From Novosphingobium endophyticum (GTDB taxonomy: Bacteria; Pseudomonadota; Alphaproteobacteria; Sphingomonadales; Sphingomonadaceae): a stretch of 64,000 nt of DNA. The stretch is from positions 186,001 to 250,000 of the forward strand of contig NZ_BMHK01000001.1 in the NCBI RefSeq assembly GCF_014640675.1, read 5' to 3'. Of the stretch, positions 20,805 to 30,244 are shown one piece after another (the first letter of the stretch is position 1; the number at the start of each line of letters is the position of its first letter). A program made the translations under genes and the position numbers. Below the pieces are notes generated by a model, which was given only the letters and a program-made list of their open reading frames with translations, searched no databases and was not told the origin of the DNA.

Positions 20805-21314
20805 TCAAAAGCTCCGAACAGATCCTCCCCCCTCGGGGGAGGTGGCAGCGCGCAGCGCTGACGGCGGGGGCGCGGCCACGCACATCGTGACAATCGACTC
20901 GGCAACACGCTGCGGGTCGCGCAGAACGTCGGATGCGGGGATTCGAAGCACAGTCAGTCCGGTTGCCTGCAACCAGGCGTCGCGAACGTCATCGCGTGCA
21001 GGCCGGGCGCCCATGTCATGCGCGATACCGTCAACTTCGACGATGGTTCTGGCGGAATCGCAGTAGAAATCGGCCACGAATGTCCCGATCGGGTGCTGGC
21101 GACGAAACTTGAGACCCAGCGGCATGGTTCTGAGAACACGCCAAAGCAGCACCTCGGGCAGCGACATCTCCGACCAAAGCCGTTTGTCCGAACGCAGGGC
21201 CTTTTCCGTATGGTTGCGCATCAGTTCAATGCGAGCGCGCAGCCGCACCCCCTCCACCACCGCTTCGCGGCGGTCCCCCTCCCCCGGTGGGGGAGGATCG
21301 GGCGTGCTGGACAT
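20805..21314 (-). CDS. DUF559 nuclease-fold protein inserted in the transhydrogenase operon
   Basis: A DUF559 protein of the PD-(D/E)XK / very-short-patch-repair fold. Key pieces are SEMSLPEVLLWRVLR, LKFRRQHPIGTFVADFYC and RTIVEVDGIAHD, where FVADFYC plus IVEVDG carry the Asp and Glu of the nuclease core. From ATG 21314 it is 169 residues, with GGGGTGAG upstream; an internal ATG at 21221 would give 138 residues and remove the N-terminal tail. Both tails (TPDPPPPGEGD and PPPSALRAATSPEGGG) are translated from the flanking inverted repeats rather than from a folded domain. It separates pntAA from pntAB, which are normally adjacent. Activity and target are unknown. Confidence 0.85.
   Translation of the reverse strand: MSSTPDPPPPGEGDRREAVVEGVRLRARIELMRNHTEKALRSDKRLWSEMSLPEVLLWRVLRTMPLGLKFRRQHPIGTFVADFYCDSARTIVEVDGIAHDMGARPARDDVRDAWLQATGLTVLRIPASDVLRDPQRVAESIVTMCVAAPPPSALRAATSPEGGGSVRSF
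20821..20878. repeat. Left inverted-repeat arm bounding the DUF559 gene
   Basis: Starts GATCCTCCCC and contains the hairpin CCTCCCC/GGGGGAGG followed by a second small palindrome (GCAGCGCGCAGCGCTG), then CGGGGGCGCGGCC. It is an imperfect inverted copy of 21240-21299: the outer 22 bases match at all but three positions, and the order of the inner palindromes is the same. It lies 16 bases from the pntAB start codon. Confidence 0.75.
21240..21299. repeat. Right inverted-repeat arm bounding the DUF559 gene
   Basis: Ends GGGGGAGGATC on the plus strand. Read in reverse it is GATCCTCCCCCACCGGGGG, then AGGGGGACC, then a CCGCCGCGAAGCGG palindrome and GGAGGGGGTGCGGC. It is the counterpart of 20821-20878 in inverted orientation and ends 17 bases from the pntAA stop. 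The pair brackets the DUF559 reading frame like cassette ends. Confidence 0.75.
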
Positions 21315-21315
21315 C

Positions 21316-22449
21316 TCACCCCAAAAGCCTCGCATTCACAACCTTGCCGCCCCGGGTCAGCCGGATGGCATCGCCGATTTCCTCGTCGAGCACCGGCCCG
21401 CCCTGTTCCTTGTCCCAGAATGCCGAGACAAAGTTGAACAGGTTGCGCGCATAAAGCGCGGAGGAATCCGCCGGCAGGTGCGCGGGCGTGTTCGAGAAGC
21501 CCATGATCTTGACGCGGTGCCTCTCGACCACCTCATCGGCCACGCTGCCCTCGACGTTGCCGCCCTGGGCGACCGCGAGGTCGAAGATCACGCTGCCCGG
21601 CTTCATGGTCGCGATCTGCGCGTCGGTGATGAGGCGCGGCGCGGCCCGGCCGGGAATCAGCGCGGTGGTGATGACGATGTCCTGCTTGGCGATATGGCCG
21701 GATACCAGCTCGGCCTGCGCCTTCTGGTACTCCTCCGACATTTCCGTGGCATAGCCGCCAGTGCCCTCGCCCTCGATCCCGGCGACGTTCTCGACGAAGA
21801 TCGGCTTGGCGCCGAGCGAAAGTATCTGCTCCCTGGTCGCCGCGCGCACGTCGGTCGCGGAGACCTGGGCGCCGAGGCGGCGGGCGGTGGCGATGGCCTG
21901 AAGACCCGCGACGCCCACCCCCATGATGAATGCCTTGGCGGCGCTGACAGTGCCGGCGGCGGTCATCATCATCGGAAAAGCGCGGCCGTAGGTATCGGCG
22001 GCGGCGATCACCGCCTTGTAGCCGGCAAGGTTCGACTGCGACGAGAGAACGTCCATCGACTGCGCGCGCGTGATGCGCGGCATGAATTCCATCGTCAGCG
22101 CTTCCAGACCCGCCGCCGCGTAGGCATCGATCCGATCGCGCCGAACAAAGGGATCCAGTATCGCAACCACCCAGGCGCCGGGCTTCACGCCCGACAGCAG
22201 GCCCGCTTCCGGTCCCTGCACGCCGAAGACGATGTCCGCGCCGCGCAGCACCTCGTCCGCCGGGCCGACATGCGCCCCGGACGCCCGATAGTCCTCATCC
22301 GAGAAGCTGGCGATAGCGCCCGCGCCAGCCTCGACGGCTACTTCGGCGCCGAGCGCAACAAGCTTCTTCACCGTTTCGGGCGTTGCCGAAACACGCGTCT
22401 CTCCTGCCGCCCGTTCCTTCAGAACGGCGATCCGCCGGCTTTGTGACAC
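21316..22449 (-). CDS. pntAA: NAD(P) transhydrogenase alpha subunit, NAD-binding part
   Basis: About 377 residues: SQSRRIAVLKERAAGETRVS at the N-terminus, the alanine dehydrogenase/PNT fold, and the glycine motif VGVAGLQAIATARRLGA. It is the soluble domain I that binds NAD(H). The start is uncertain: GTG at 22449 or TTG at 22455, both without a clear ribosome site. TTG 22455 would lie one base after the stop of the upstream oxidase subunit IV gene, which suggests coupled translation. Confidence 0.94.
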   Translation of the reverse strand: MSQSRRIAVLKERAAGETRVSATPETVKKLVALGAEVAVEAGAGAIASFSDEDYRASGAHVGPADEVLRGADIVFGVQGPEAGLLSGVKPGAWVVAILDPFVRRDRIDAYAAAGLEALTMEFMPRITRAQSMDVLSSQSNLAGYKAVIAAADTYGRAFPMMMTAAGTVSAAKAFIMGVGVAGLQAIATARRLGAQVSATDVRAATREQILSLGAKPIFVENVAGIEGEGTGGYATEMSEEYQKAQAELVSGHIAKQDIVITTALIPGRAAPRLITDAQIATMKPGSVIFDLAVAQGGNVEGSVADEVVERHRVKIMGFSNTPAHLPADSSALYARNLFNFVSAFWDKEQGGPVLDEEIGDAIRLTRGGKVVNARLLG

Positions 22450-22456
22450 CGGCAAA

Positions 22457-22579
22457 TCAGGCGATCAGGGCAACGACGACTGCCACGACCACGATACAGA
22501 TGGCCGTCCCCCAGGTCGTGGCCTTGATAAAGCCGTTATACGTCTCTTGCGCCGCTTTCATGTGGTTACCCGAGGCCAT
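22457..22579 (-). CDS. aa3-type cytochrome c oxidase subunit IV
   Basis: A 40-residue single-span protein, MASGNHMKAAQETYNGFIKA followed by a hydrophobic C-terminal helix (ICIVVVAVVVALIA). This is the bacterial aa3-type oxidase subunit IV family. Its position directly ahead of pntAA, with 1 to 7 bases between stop and start, makes it the first gene of the transhydrogenase operon rather than part of a cox operon. The real start could be one of the in-frame ATGs slightly upstream (MGFMASG). Confidence 0.8.
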   Translation of the reverse strand: MASGNHMKAAQETYNGFIKATTWGTAICIVVVAVVVALIA

Positions 22580-22831
22580 GAAACCCATTCCCCCAATAGA
22601 AGTGTGAATTACGGGATCGTCCTCTAGCCGTGAGTGACGCAAGGCTCAAGTACCAAGCCATGTGATCCGGTTTCCGCGATCCAAGATGGGGGGGCGGCGC
22701 AGCAGCCGAATACAGTCGAAACTTGTCCGAACGACGAATTTTCAAACAGATGCTAGGCTTAATCCCGTCTTTACCCGATTGCCCTATCACTGGGCGACCA
22801 CACCGAATTGGTCAGGACGGAAAACGGGTAA

Positions 22832-24256
22832 ATGGCGGACCTGGAACAGCGCCTTCTCATGCTCATCGACGATGAGCCTGCGCAAAGCCGACTGATCTCG
22901 GCGCTGGCCTCGCGCGAGGGCTGGCGCACAATCGTCGCGCGCGACGCGGAGACCGCGATCGCCACGCTGGGTACGCGCGAGGGCATGTTGCTCTCGGCGA
23001 TCATCCTGGACCAGTGGGTGCCCGGCGATGACGCCTGCGCCCTGATTTCGGAACTGAAATCGCGCCGTCCGGCCCTTCCCATCCTGATGCTGACCGCCAG
23101 CACATCACCGCTGCTTGCGGTCGAAGCGATGCGCGCGGGGGCAGCCGACTATCTCGTCAAGCCGGTCGCGCCCGACCGGCTCATGCAGGCCCTCCGTTCG
23201 GCCACCACGCGCGAGACGCCGCGCGACGAGCTGGCGCCGCTGACCGAGAAAATGCCTTCGAACCCCGATTTCGAATCGATGATCGGGGCCTCGCCCAATT
23301 TCCGCAAGGCACTCGCCGTCGCCGCCAAGGCCGCGCGTGGGCACGGCCATGTGCTGATCGAGGGCGAAAGCGGCACGGGAAAGGAAATACTGGTTCGCGC
23401 CATGCATGCGGCCAGTCCACGCGCCAAACTGCCGCTCAGGATCGTCAATATCGGCGGAATGCCCGGAAACTCGATCGAATCGGTACTGTTCGGCCATGAA
23501 AAGGGCGCGTTTCCCGGCGCCTTCGACCGGCAGATCGGCGCCCTCCAGCATTGCGATGGCGCGACCCTCGCTCTCGACGAGGTCGATCGCCTGCCGCTCG
23601 CCGTCCAGGAACGCCTGCTTGAATCGATACGGCGCTCCGACGTACGCCCGATCGGAGCGCGTCATTCCTTCCGGATAGACGTGCGGATCATCGCCGCCAG
23701 CAACCTGCCGCTCCAGGACCTTGTCTCCGGCGGCCACTTTCTGCCCGAACTGCTCGAGGCCCTTTCGCCGACCAAGGTGGACCTGCCGCCCCTGCGCGAG
23801 CGGACCGGCGATATTCCCGCGCTCACCCGTTTCTTTCTGGCCCGCATCGGCGAGCAGCCAGGCCTGCGCGAGCTCGGCATCACAGAGGGCGCGCTCTCGC
23901 TGCTGGCCGCCTACGACTGGCCGGGCAATGTGCGCCAGCTCCAGGCGGTGCTGTTCCGCGCGGCGGTGTTCTGCGACGGCGACGCGCTCACCTCGGAAGA
24001 CTTTCCACAGCTTCTCAACATTCTGGGCACAGGCTTGTCCACAGTGGCCGGCAACCCGATGCAGGAAAGCTCGGGCGTCATGCTCTACACGCCAGACGGC
24101 AACCTGCGCCCGCTCGAGGAAATCGAGGCCGACGTGATCCGCCTCGCCATCGGTCTCTATCGCGGACGAATGACCGAAGTCGCACGGCGCCTGGGCATCG
24201 GCCGATCGACGCTCTACCGCAAGCTGAGCGAACTCGGGATCGACAACGCCGCGTGA
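22832..24256 (+). CDS. NtrC-family response regulator with altered GAFTGA loop
   Basis: A 474-residue protein in three parts. The receiver domain has acidic residues Asp13/Asp14, phospho-acceptor Asp60 (IILDQW) and Lys110 (YLVKPV). The AAA+ domain has Walker A GESGTGKE at 178-185 and an R-finger region. The C-terminal Fis-type helix-turn-helix is TEVARRLGIGRSTLYRKLSELG. The sigma-54 contact loop, normally GAFTGA, reads GAFPGA at 225-230. That Thr to Pro change hits the residue that touches sigma-54, so the protein may act without sigma-54 or be a repressor. No histidine kinase gene is adjacent. GGAC and GGAAAAC precede the start. Confidence 0.9.
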   Translation: MADLEQRLLMLIDDEPAQSRLISALASREGWRTIVARDAETAIATLGTREGMLLSAIILDQWVPGDDACALISELKSRRPALPILMLTASTSPLLAVEAMRAGAADYLVKPVAPDRLMQALRSATTRETPRDELAPLTEKMPSNPDFESMIGASPNFRKALAVAAKAARGHGHVLIEGESGTGKEILVRAMHAASPRAKLPLRIVNIGGMPGNSIESVLFGHEKGAFPGAFDRQIGALQHCDGATLALDEVDRLPLAVQERLLESIRRSDVRPIGARHSFRIDVRIIAASNLPLQDLVSGGHFLPELLEALSPTKVDLPPLRERTGDIPALTRFFLARIGEQPGLRELGITEGALSLLAAYDWPGNVRQLQAVLFRAAVFCDGDALTSEDFPQLLNILGTGLSTVAGNPMQESSGVMLYTPDGNLRPLEEIEADVIRLAIGLYRGRMTEVARRLGIGRSTLYRKLSELGIDNAA

Positions 24257-24386
24257 TCGCGCGATAATCCGCCATAATCTGCGAGGGAGTTTCCAGACTT
24301 GGTCCAGTGACACCGCCACGGCGGCCACTTTTTCACCGCCGCGGCCGATGGCCGCGCTACGGACCATGTCATTCGAAGGAATTTCC

Positions 24387-25142
24387 ATGCCCTGTTTCAG
24401 TGGCAAGACCGCCCTCGTCACCGGCGCGGCATCAGGCATAGGCGCGGCCTGCGTCGCGTGGCTTGCTGCGCGGGGAACCGCACGCTTCCTGCTCGTCGAT
24501 CTCGATGCGGACGGGCTGGACCGGATCAATCCCGGCGGCGAGGTTCTTCGCTTCGCGGGTGATGTCGCCGACCCCCGACTATGGCGGAAGGTGGCGGACA
24601 GCCACGGCGTAGTCGACTTCGCGGTGCTCAACGCGGGGTGCGCCGACGCCGCGCCGATCGCGGATATCGATTTCCAGCAGTGGCGGCGCGTGCTTTCCGC
24701 CAACCTCGACGGCATGATACTCTCGCTGCAATGCGCGATGCGCGCCATGGCCGCGACAGGCGGTAGCATCGTGCTGACCGCTTCGGTCAGCGGCATCAAG
24801 GCCGAGCCGGGAACAGCCGCCTACGGCGCGAGCAAGGCCGGCGTGATCCAGCTTGCGAAAGTTGCCGCCAGGGAAGGCGCGCCGCAGGGCATTCGCGTCA
24901 ATGCCATCGCACCCGGCGGGGTCGACACGCCGATCTGGGATCAGGTGCCGATGTTCCAGGATCTCGTCACGCAGCAGGGCAGCAGGGAGGCGGCAATCTC
25001 TGCGATGGGCCAGATGGCAACGCCGCTCGGCCGCTATGCGCGGGCCGATGAGATCGCCGCGCAGGTCGGCTTCCTGCTTTCCGATGCTGCCGCGACGATC
25101 ACCGGCGCAGTGCTGGTAAGCGACGGCGGGTACAGCCTATAG
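24387..25142 (+). CDS. Short-chain dehydrogenase/reductase
   Basis: A 251-residue classical SDR. The cofactor motif TGAASGIG is at residues 11-18, NAG follows, the catalytic Ser lies in LTASVSG, and the Tyr-Lys pair is in AAYGASKAG. The end has the usual DGGYSL tail. The ATG at 24387 is chosen for its AAGGA ribosome site; an ATG at 24348 would add 13 residues before the first strand. The substrate is not clear. The spacer before it holds a GC-rich palindrome (GCGGCCGATGGCCGC). Confidence 0.88.
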   Translation: MPCFSGKTALVTGAASGIGAACVAWLAARGTARFLLVDLDADGLDRINPGGEVLRFAGDVADPRLWRKVADSHGVVDFAVLNAGCADAAPIADIDFQQWRRVLSANLDGMILSLQCAMRAMAATGGSIVLTASVSGIKAEPGTAAYGASKAGVIQLAKVAAREGAPQGIRVNAIAPGGVDTPIWDQVPMFQDLVTQQGSREAAISAMGQMATPLGRYARADEIAAQVGFLLSDAAATITGAVLVSDGGYSL

Positions 25143-25209
25143 AGGGATGAGGAACGATGAAGCCGGCCGCTTTCATCCCGCGCCCGGAACGAAGCGTGCT
25201 GAAAATTCC

Positions 25210-26325
25210 TCAGTCGTCCGGCAACTGGGAAAAATCGGTCAGGGCCGCATCGCGCATGCCCCGCCAGACGTGCGCGGCCTGAACGGTTTCCGGAACGTCA
25301 TGGACACGCAGGATATGCGCCCCGGCATCCATGGCCCTGAGCGCAAGCGTGATCGAGCCGCCCAGCCTGCGGTGCGCGGGCGCTTCGTTCGACAGGGCGC
25401 CGATCATCCGCTTGCGGCTTGCGCCTACAAGGAGCGGATGGCCAAGCGCATGGAACAGCGGCAGCGCATTCATCAGCGCAAGGTTTTCGGCCAGGGTCTT
25501 GCCAAAGCCGATGCCGGGATCGAGCACGATCCCTTCAGGCGCGATCCCCGCGGCGAGCGCACCGTCGCGGCATTCGCGCAGCCAGTCGAAGACGTCGAGC
25601 ACGACATCGGCATAATCGCCGCCGGCATGCAGGTTCTCACCCTTGCCCGGCGCGTGCATGAGCACGACCGGCGCGCCGGAAGTCGCCGCCAGTTCCAGGC
25701 TGCGCGGATCGTAGCGCAAGGCCGAAACGTCGTTGATGATATGTGCGCCAGCGGCAAGGCTCGCTTCCATGACGGCAGGACGGCGCGTGTCGACGCTGAT
25801 CGCCGCGCCCATTGCCGCCAACCGCTCCACCATCGGCACAACGCGCTTGATCTCGTCACCTTCCCAGACGGCAGCTGCACCGGGCCGCGTCGATTCGCCG
25901 CCCACGTCGATGATCGCCGCCCCGGCTTCCAGCATGGCGGATGCGTGATCGCCGGCAACTTGCGGGTTATCGAGAAACTCGCCGCCGTCGGAAAAACTGT
26001 CGGGCGTCATGTTGAGGATGCCCATGACCTGCGGCTGATCCAGCCGGATGGTGCGCTGTCCGCACTTGAGGGGGGCATGGGCGTTCCGCAGGTTGGTCCA
26101 CTGCGCTTGCGCTTCGGCGCCGAGATCGGCGGGTAGCGACGCCATGACGTCGGAAATACCGGCGGCCGAGGTCCGAATGCGCGAGACGACTTTGCCATTT
26201 TCACGGACGATCACCCCGAAACGGCTGGCCCAGACCATCGAGCCGCCGAGACGCACGGCCTCGCCCTCCTCGCTCTGCGGGCTTTCGGCAAGGGCGATGG
26301 GGCGGATGTAGAGCTTGCGGGTCAT
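25210..26325 (-). CDS. folP: Dihydropteroate synthase
   Basis: A 371-residue protein with the FolP core from about residue 95: VMGILNMTPDSFSDGG, GAAIIDVGGESTRPGA, INDVSAL and LDPGIGFGKT, ending with VGASRKRMIG and RVHDV. It joins p-aminobenzoate to pterin pyrophosphate in folate synthesis. About 90 extra N-terminal residues (MTRKLYIRPIALAESPQSEE) precede the barrel, longer than the roughly 280-residue enterobacterial enzyme. An AGGGAGAG ribosome site sets the start at 26325. It follows ccrM on the same strand. Confidence 0.95.
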   Translation of the reverse strand: MTRKLYIRPIALAESPQSEEGEAVRLGGSMVWASRFGVIVRENGKVVSRIRTSAAGISDVMASLPADLGAEAQAQWTNLRNAHAPLKCGQRTIRLDQPQVMGILNMTPDSFSDGGEFLDNPQVAGDHASAMLEAGAAIIDVGGESTRPGAAAVWEGDEIKRVVPMVERLAAMGAAISVDTRRPAVMEASLAAGAHIINDVSALRYDPRSLELAATSGAPVVLMHAPGKGENLHAGGDYADVVLDVFDWLRECRDGALAAGIAPEGIVLDPGIGFGKTLAENLALMNALPLFHALGHPLLVGASRKRMIGALSNEAPAHRRLGGSITLALRAMDAGAHILRVHDVPETVQAAHVWRGMRDAALTDFSQLPDD

Positions 26326-26349
26326 GAGCTCTCCCTTAGCCATTCGGTC

Positions 26350-26378
26350 CGTCATGCTGAAACAGGTTCAGCACGACG
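26350..26378. repeat. Single palindromic repeat between ccrM and folP
   Basis: CGTCATGCTGAA and TTCAGCACGACG form a 12-base inverted pair with one mismatch around a 5-base loop. There is no T tract, so it reads as an isolated REP-type palindrome rather than an intrinsic terminator. Confidence 0.6.
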
Positions 26379-26396
26379 AAGTATCGCAGGGTTTCC

Positions 26397-27706
<1,310 letters not shown>

Positions 27707-27817
27707 AATATATGGTGACTGCGGCAGGCAGGACCCGGACGCAAAAATATTCTCGGACCTCAAAAGATCAGAAGAACCGCGCGCGATCCGTTCCGGCGAA
27801 ACCATGCCGTGTCTCGC

Positions 27818-28441
27818 TTACAGCGGCATCTCCAGCTGCGCGACGGGGGCGAAGCTGCGCCGGTGGTGCACGCTGGGACCGTGCAGGCGAAGCGCCTCCA
27901 CGTGTTCCGGCGTACCATAGCCGACATTGCGCTCCCAACCGTAGTGCGGGTGCGCTTCGGCAAGTTCGCGCATCATCCTGTCGCGGTGTTCCTTGGCGAT
28001 GATGGAGGCTGCGGAAATGCATGGTTCGAGCGCATCGCCGCCGACGATCGGGCGGGCTTTCCAGCGCCAATCCGTGCAGCGCCCCTGCGGCGTGAGGTTG
28101 CCGTCGACACGCACCTCGTCGGGCTCCTCGCCCAGTTGCTCGCAAATGGCCGCCACGGCGCGGGTCATCGCCAGCATCGTCGCCCCGAAGATATTGAGCC
28201 GGTCGATCTCCTCGACTTCGACCACTCCCACCGCCCAGCGGCAGCGACGCTTGATAACTTCCTCGAGCTGCAACCTTCTGGCCGCTGAGAGTTTCTTGGA
28301 ATCGTCCAGGCCGGACGGACGCGGCTTGCACAGCACGACCGCGCCGGCCACAACCGGACCAGCCAAAGGCCCGCGCCCGGCCTCGTCGACTCCGATGACG
28401 ATGCCTCCGGTGCGAGCCGCCAGTCGCGAAACAATGCTCAT
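27818..28441 (-). CDS. rnhB: Ribonuclease HII
   Basis: A 207-residue RNase HII. The catalytic GVDEAGRGPLAGPVVAGAV lies at residues 18-36, then LDDSKKLS, and ASIIAKEHRDRMM further on. It cuts RNA in RNA-DNA hybrids, including single misincorporated ribonucleotides. It starts at 28441, divergent from the sugar dehydrogenase gene whose ATG lies 11 bases away, and it precedes ccrM on the same strand. Confidence 0.96.
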   Translation of the reverse strand: MSIVSRLAARTGGIVIGVDEAGRGPLAGPVVAGAVVLCKPRPSGLDDSKKLSAARRLQLEEVIKRRCRWAVGVVEVEEIDRLNIFGATMLAMTRAVAAICEQLGEEPDEVRVDGNLTPQGRCTDWRWKARPIVGGDALEPCISAASIIAKEHRDRMMRELAEAHPHYGWERNVGYGTPEHVEALRLHGPSVHHRRSFAPVAQLEMPL

Positions 28442-28451
28442 TCAGGTGCCC

Positions 28452-29621
28452 ATGAGATTCGGAACATTCCTGACCCTGCTATCGCCCGCCCCTCTCCTCG
28501 TCGCAAGCTGCGGATCGGCCGCGACCGGGGATAATGCCGGGCCGGAAGCCGCCTCCGGAACACCCTTCGCCGTGGAAGAGATGGCGCGGTTCGACGAACC
28601 GTGGGCCATGGATTTTGACGAAACGACGGGCGCCCTGATCGTTACCGAGAAGCGCGGAAACATCCGCCTGCGCCTTGCCGACGGCAGACTGGGCACGGTT
28701 GCCGGCGCACCCGACGTCGAGGATCGCGGTCAGGGCGGATTGGGTGACATCAGGTTCGCTCCCGGACAGAGCGGACCGACGCTCGACGGGCGCGTGGTCT
28801 ACCTGAGCTGGGCCGAGGCAGGCGAAAGCAATACACGCGGCGCGGCGCTCGGCAGGGGGACGCTGGCATGCCCCCGCGAGACCGAATGCTCCCTGGAGAA
28901 CCTGCAGGTGATCTGGCGTCAGGTGCCCAAGGTGACGGGGCACGGCCATTACTCGCACCGCATCGCCTTCTCGCCGGACGGCCGATACCTCTTCGTCAGC
29001 TCGGGCGACCGCCAGAAGCTGACGCCGGCGCAGGACCTTTCCAACACGCTCGGCACGATCCTGCGCCTGCTGCCTGACGGCGCGCCGGCACCGGGCAACC
29101 CCTGGGCGGACAAGCCTTCGCCGACGAACCAGATCTGGAGTTACGGGCACCGCAACGTGCTCGGTCTCGACTTCGACGAGCAAGGACGCCTCTGGGGACT
29201 CGAACACGGCCCCAGAGGCGGTGACGAGCTCAACCTGATCAGACCCGGACGGAACTACGGCTGGCCGCTCGTCTCGAACGGCGTACATTACGATGGCAGG
29301 CCGATCCCCGACCATCGCACGCGGCCGGACCTTGCCGCGCCGGCGATAAGCTGGACCCCGGTTATCGCGCCCGGAGACTTCATCTTCTACTCGGGCGAGG
29401 CGTTCCCCGAATGGAAAGGCCAAGCGATCATCACCGGGCTGGTCGCGAAAGGCCTTGTCCGCGTCAGGATAGAAGGCGAAAAGGCCGTCGAGGTAGCGCG
29501 CCATCCCTTCGACCACCGTATTCGCGAGATCCGCCAGGGGCCTGATGGCGCGCTCTGGCTGCTCGAGGACGGCGATGAAGCGGGTGCCGGCCGCTTGCTC
29601 AGGCTGACTCCGGCGGCCTGA
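28452..29621 (+). CDS. PQQ-dependent sugar dehydrogenase-type lipoprotein
   Basis: A 389-residue exported protein. The N-terminus MRFGTFLTLLSPAPLLVASC has a lipobox (VASC), so it is probably lipid-anchored in the envelope. The mature part is a six-bladed propeller of the glucose/sorbosone dehydrogenase family: EPWAMDF, GHYSHRIAFSPDGRYLFVSSGD, SYGHRNVLGLDF, EHGPRGGDELNLI and YGWP. Members oxidise aldose sugars with PQQ, though many of this subfamily are uncharacterised. The ATG at 28452 has AGGTG upstream; the divergent rnhB start is 11 bases away. Confidence 0.88.
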   Translation: MRFGTFLTLLSPAPLLVASCGSAATGDNAGPEAASGTPFAVEEMARFDEPWAMDFDETTGALIVTEKRGNIRLRLADGRLGTVAGAPDVEDRGQGGLGDIRFAPGQSGPTLDGRVVYLSWAEAGESNTRGAALGRGTLACPRETECSLENLQVIWRQVPKVTGHGHYSHRIAFSPDGRYLFVSSGDRQKLTPAQDLSNTLGTILRLLPDGAPAPGNPWADKPSPTNQIWSYGHRNVLGLDFDEQGRLWGLEHGPRGGDELNLIRPGRNYGWPLVSNGVHYDGRPIPDHRTRPDLAAPAISWTPVIAPGDFIFYSGEAFPEWKGQAIITGLVAKGLVRVRIEGEKAVEVARHPFDHRIREIRQGPDGALWLLEDGDEAGAGRLLRLTPAA

Positions 29622-29674
29622 GCAAGCGCAAATTGAATCGACAAAACCGCGTGCCCCACCTATCGGCGCGCGCG

Positions 29675-30193
29675 ATGTCCGACCATGCCACCATAATCCC
29701 GCTCGACAATGTCGACCCCGCTCTCATCGAGGAACTCCTCGACCGCGCGTTCGAACCCGAGCGACACAAACGCACCGCCTACAAGGTGCGCGAGGGCCAG
29801 GACTGGCTTCCGGCGCTGAGCTTCGCCGCGCTCGACGCGAACGAGATGCTGGCCGGCACGATCCAGTGCTGGCCGGTGGCGCTGACCGACCCGGAGGGCC
29901 GCGCCCATCCCATGATCATGGTCGGCCCCGTCGCGGTTCTGCCCGATAAGCAGAACATGGGCTTTGGCAGGGCGCTGATGGCGGCAAGCATGGCAGGCAT
30001 AGACAGTCGTGCGCCGCTGCCGCAGGTCATGGTCGGCGATCCCGAGTATTACGGTCGGTTCTGGGGCTTTACCAACGAGTGGACCGGCGGCTGGGACCTG
30101 CCCGGCCCCTTCGACAGGCGCCGACTGCTGGTGCGTTGCGAGAACCCGGCGGTACTGCCCGAACGCGGCACGCTCGGCCCTTGGGCGCGGTAG
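29675..30193 (+). CDS. GNAT-family N-acetyltransferase
   Basis: A 172-residue protein with a GNAT fold: LDRAFEPERHKRTAYKVREG at the N-terminus, GPVAVLPDKQNMGFGRALM as the acetyl-CoA loop, and VMVGDPEYYGRFWGF. This is the yhbS-like subgroup with YYGRFGF-type ends. The acceptor substrate is unknown. The ATG at 29675 gives the usual length for this group, though no strong ribosome site is seen. Confidence 0.88.
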   Translation: MSDHATIIPLDNVDPALIEELLDRAFEPERHKRTAYKVREGQDWLPALSFAALDANEMLAGTIQCWPVALTDPEGRAHPMIMVGPVAVLPDKQNMGFGRALMAASMAGIDSRAPLPQVMVGDPEYYGRFWGFTNEWTGGWDLPGPFDRRRLLVRCENPAVLPERGTLGPWAR

Positions 30194-30244
30194 ATCGCGC
30201 CCGCTCCTTGCCGTGCTTGAATGGGGCCATCCGCCCCTTGGCCC

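Noticed and set aside
24257-24386. Hairpins (CCGCCACGGCGG plus TTTTT, and GCGGCCGATGGCCGC) before the SDR gene
   Set aside because: The first stem is short and the T run is displaced from it. It could end the regulator transcript, but the evidence is too weak to list.
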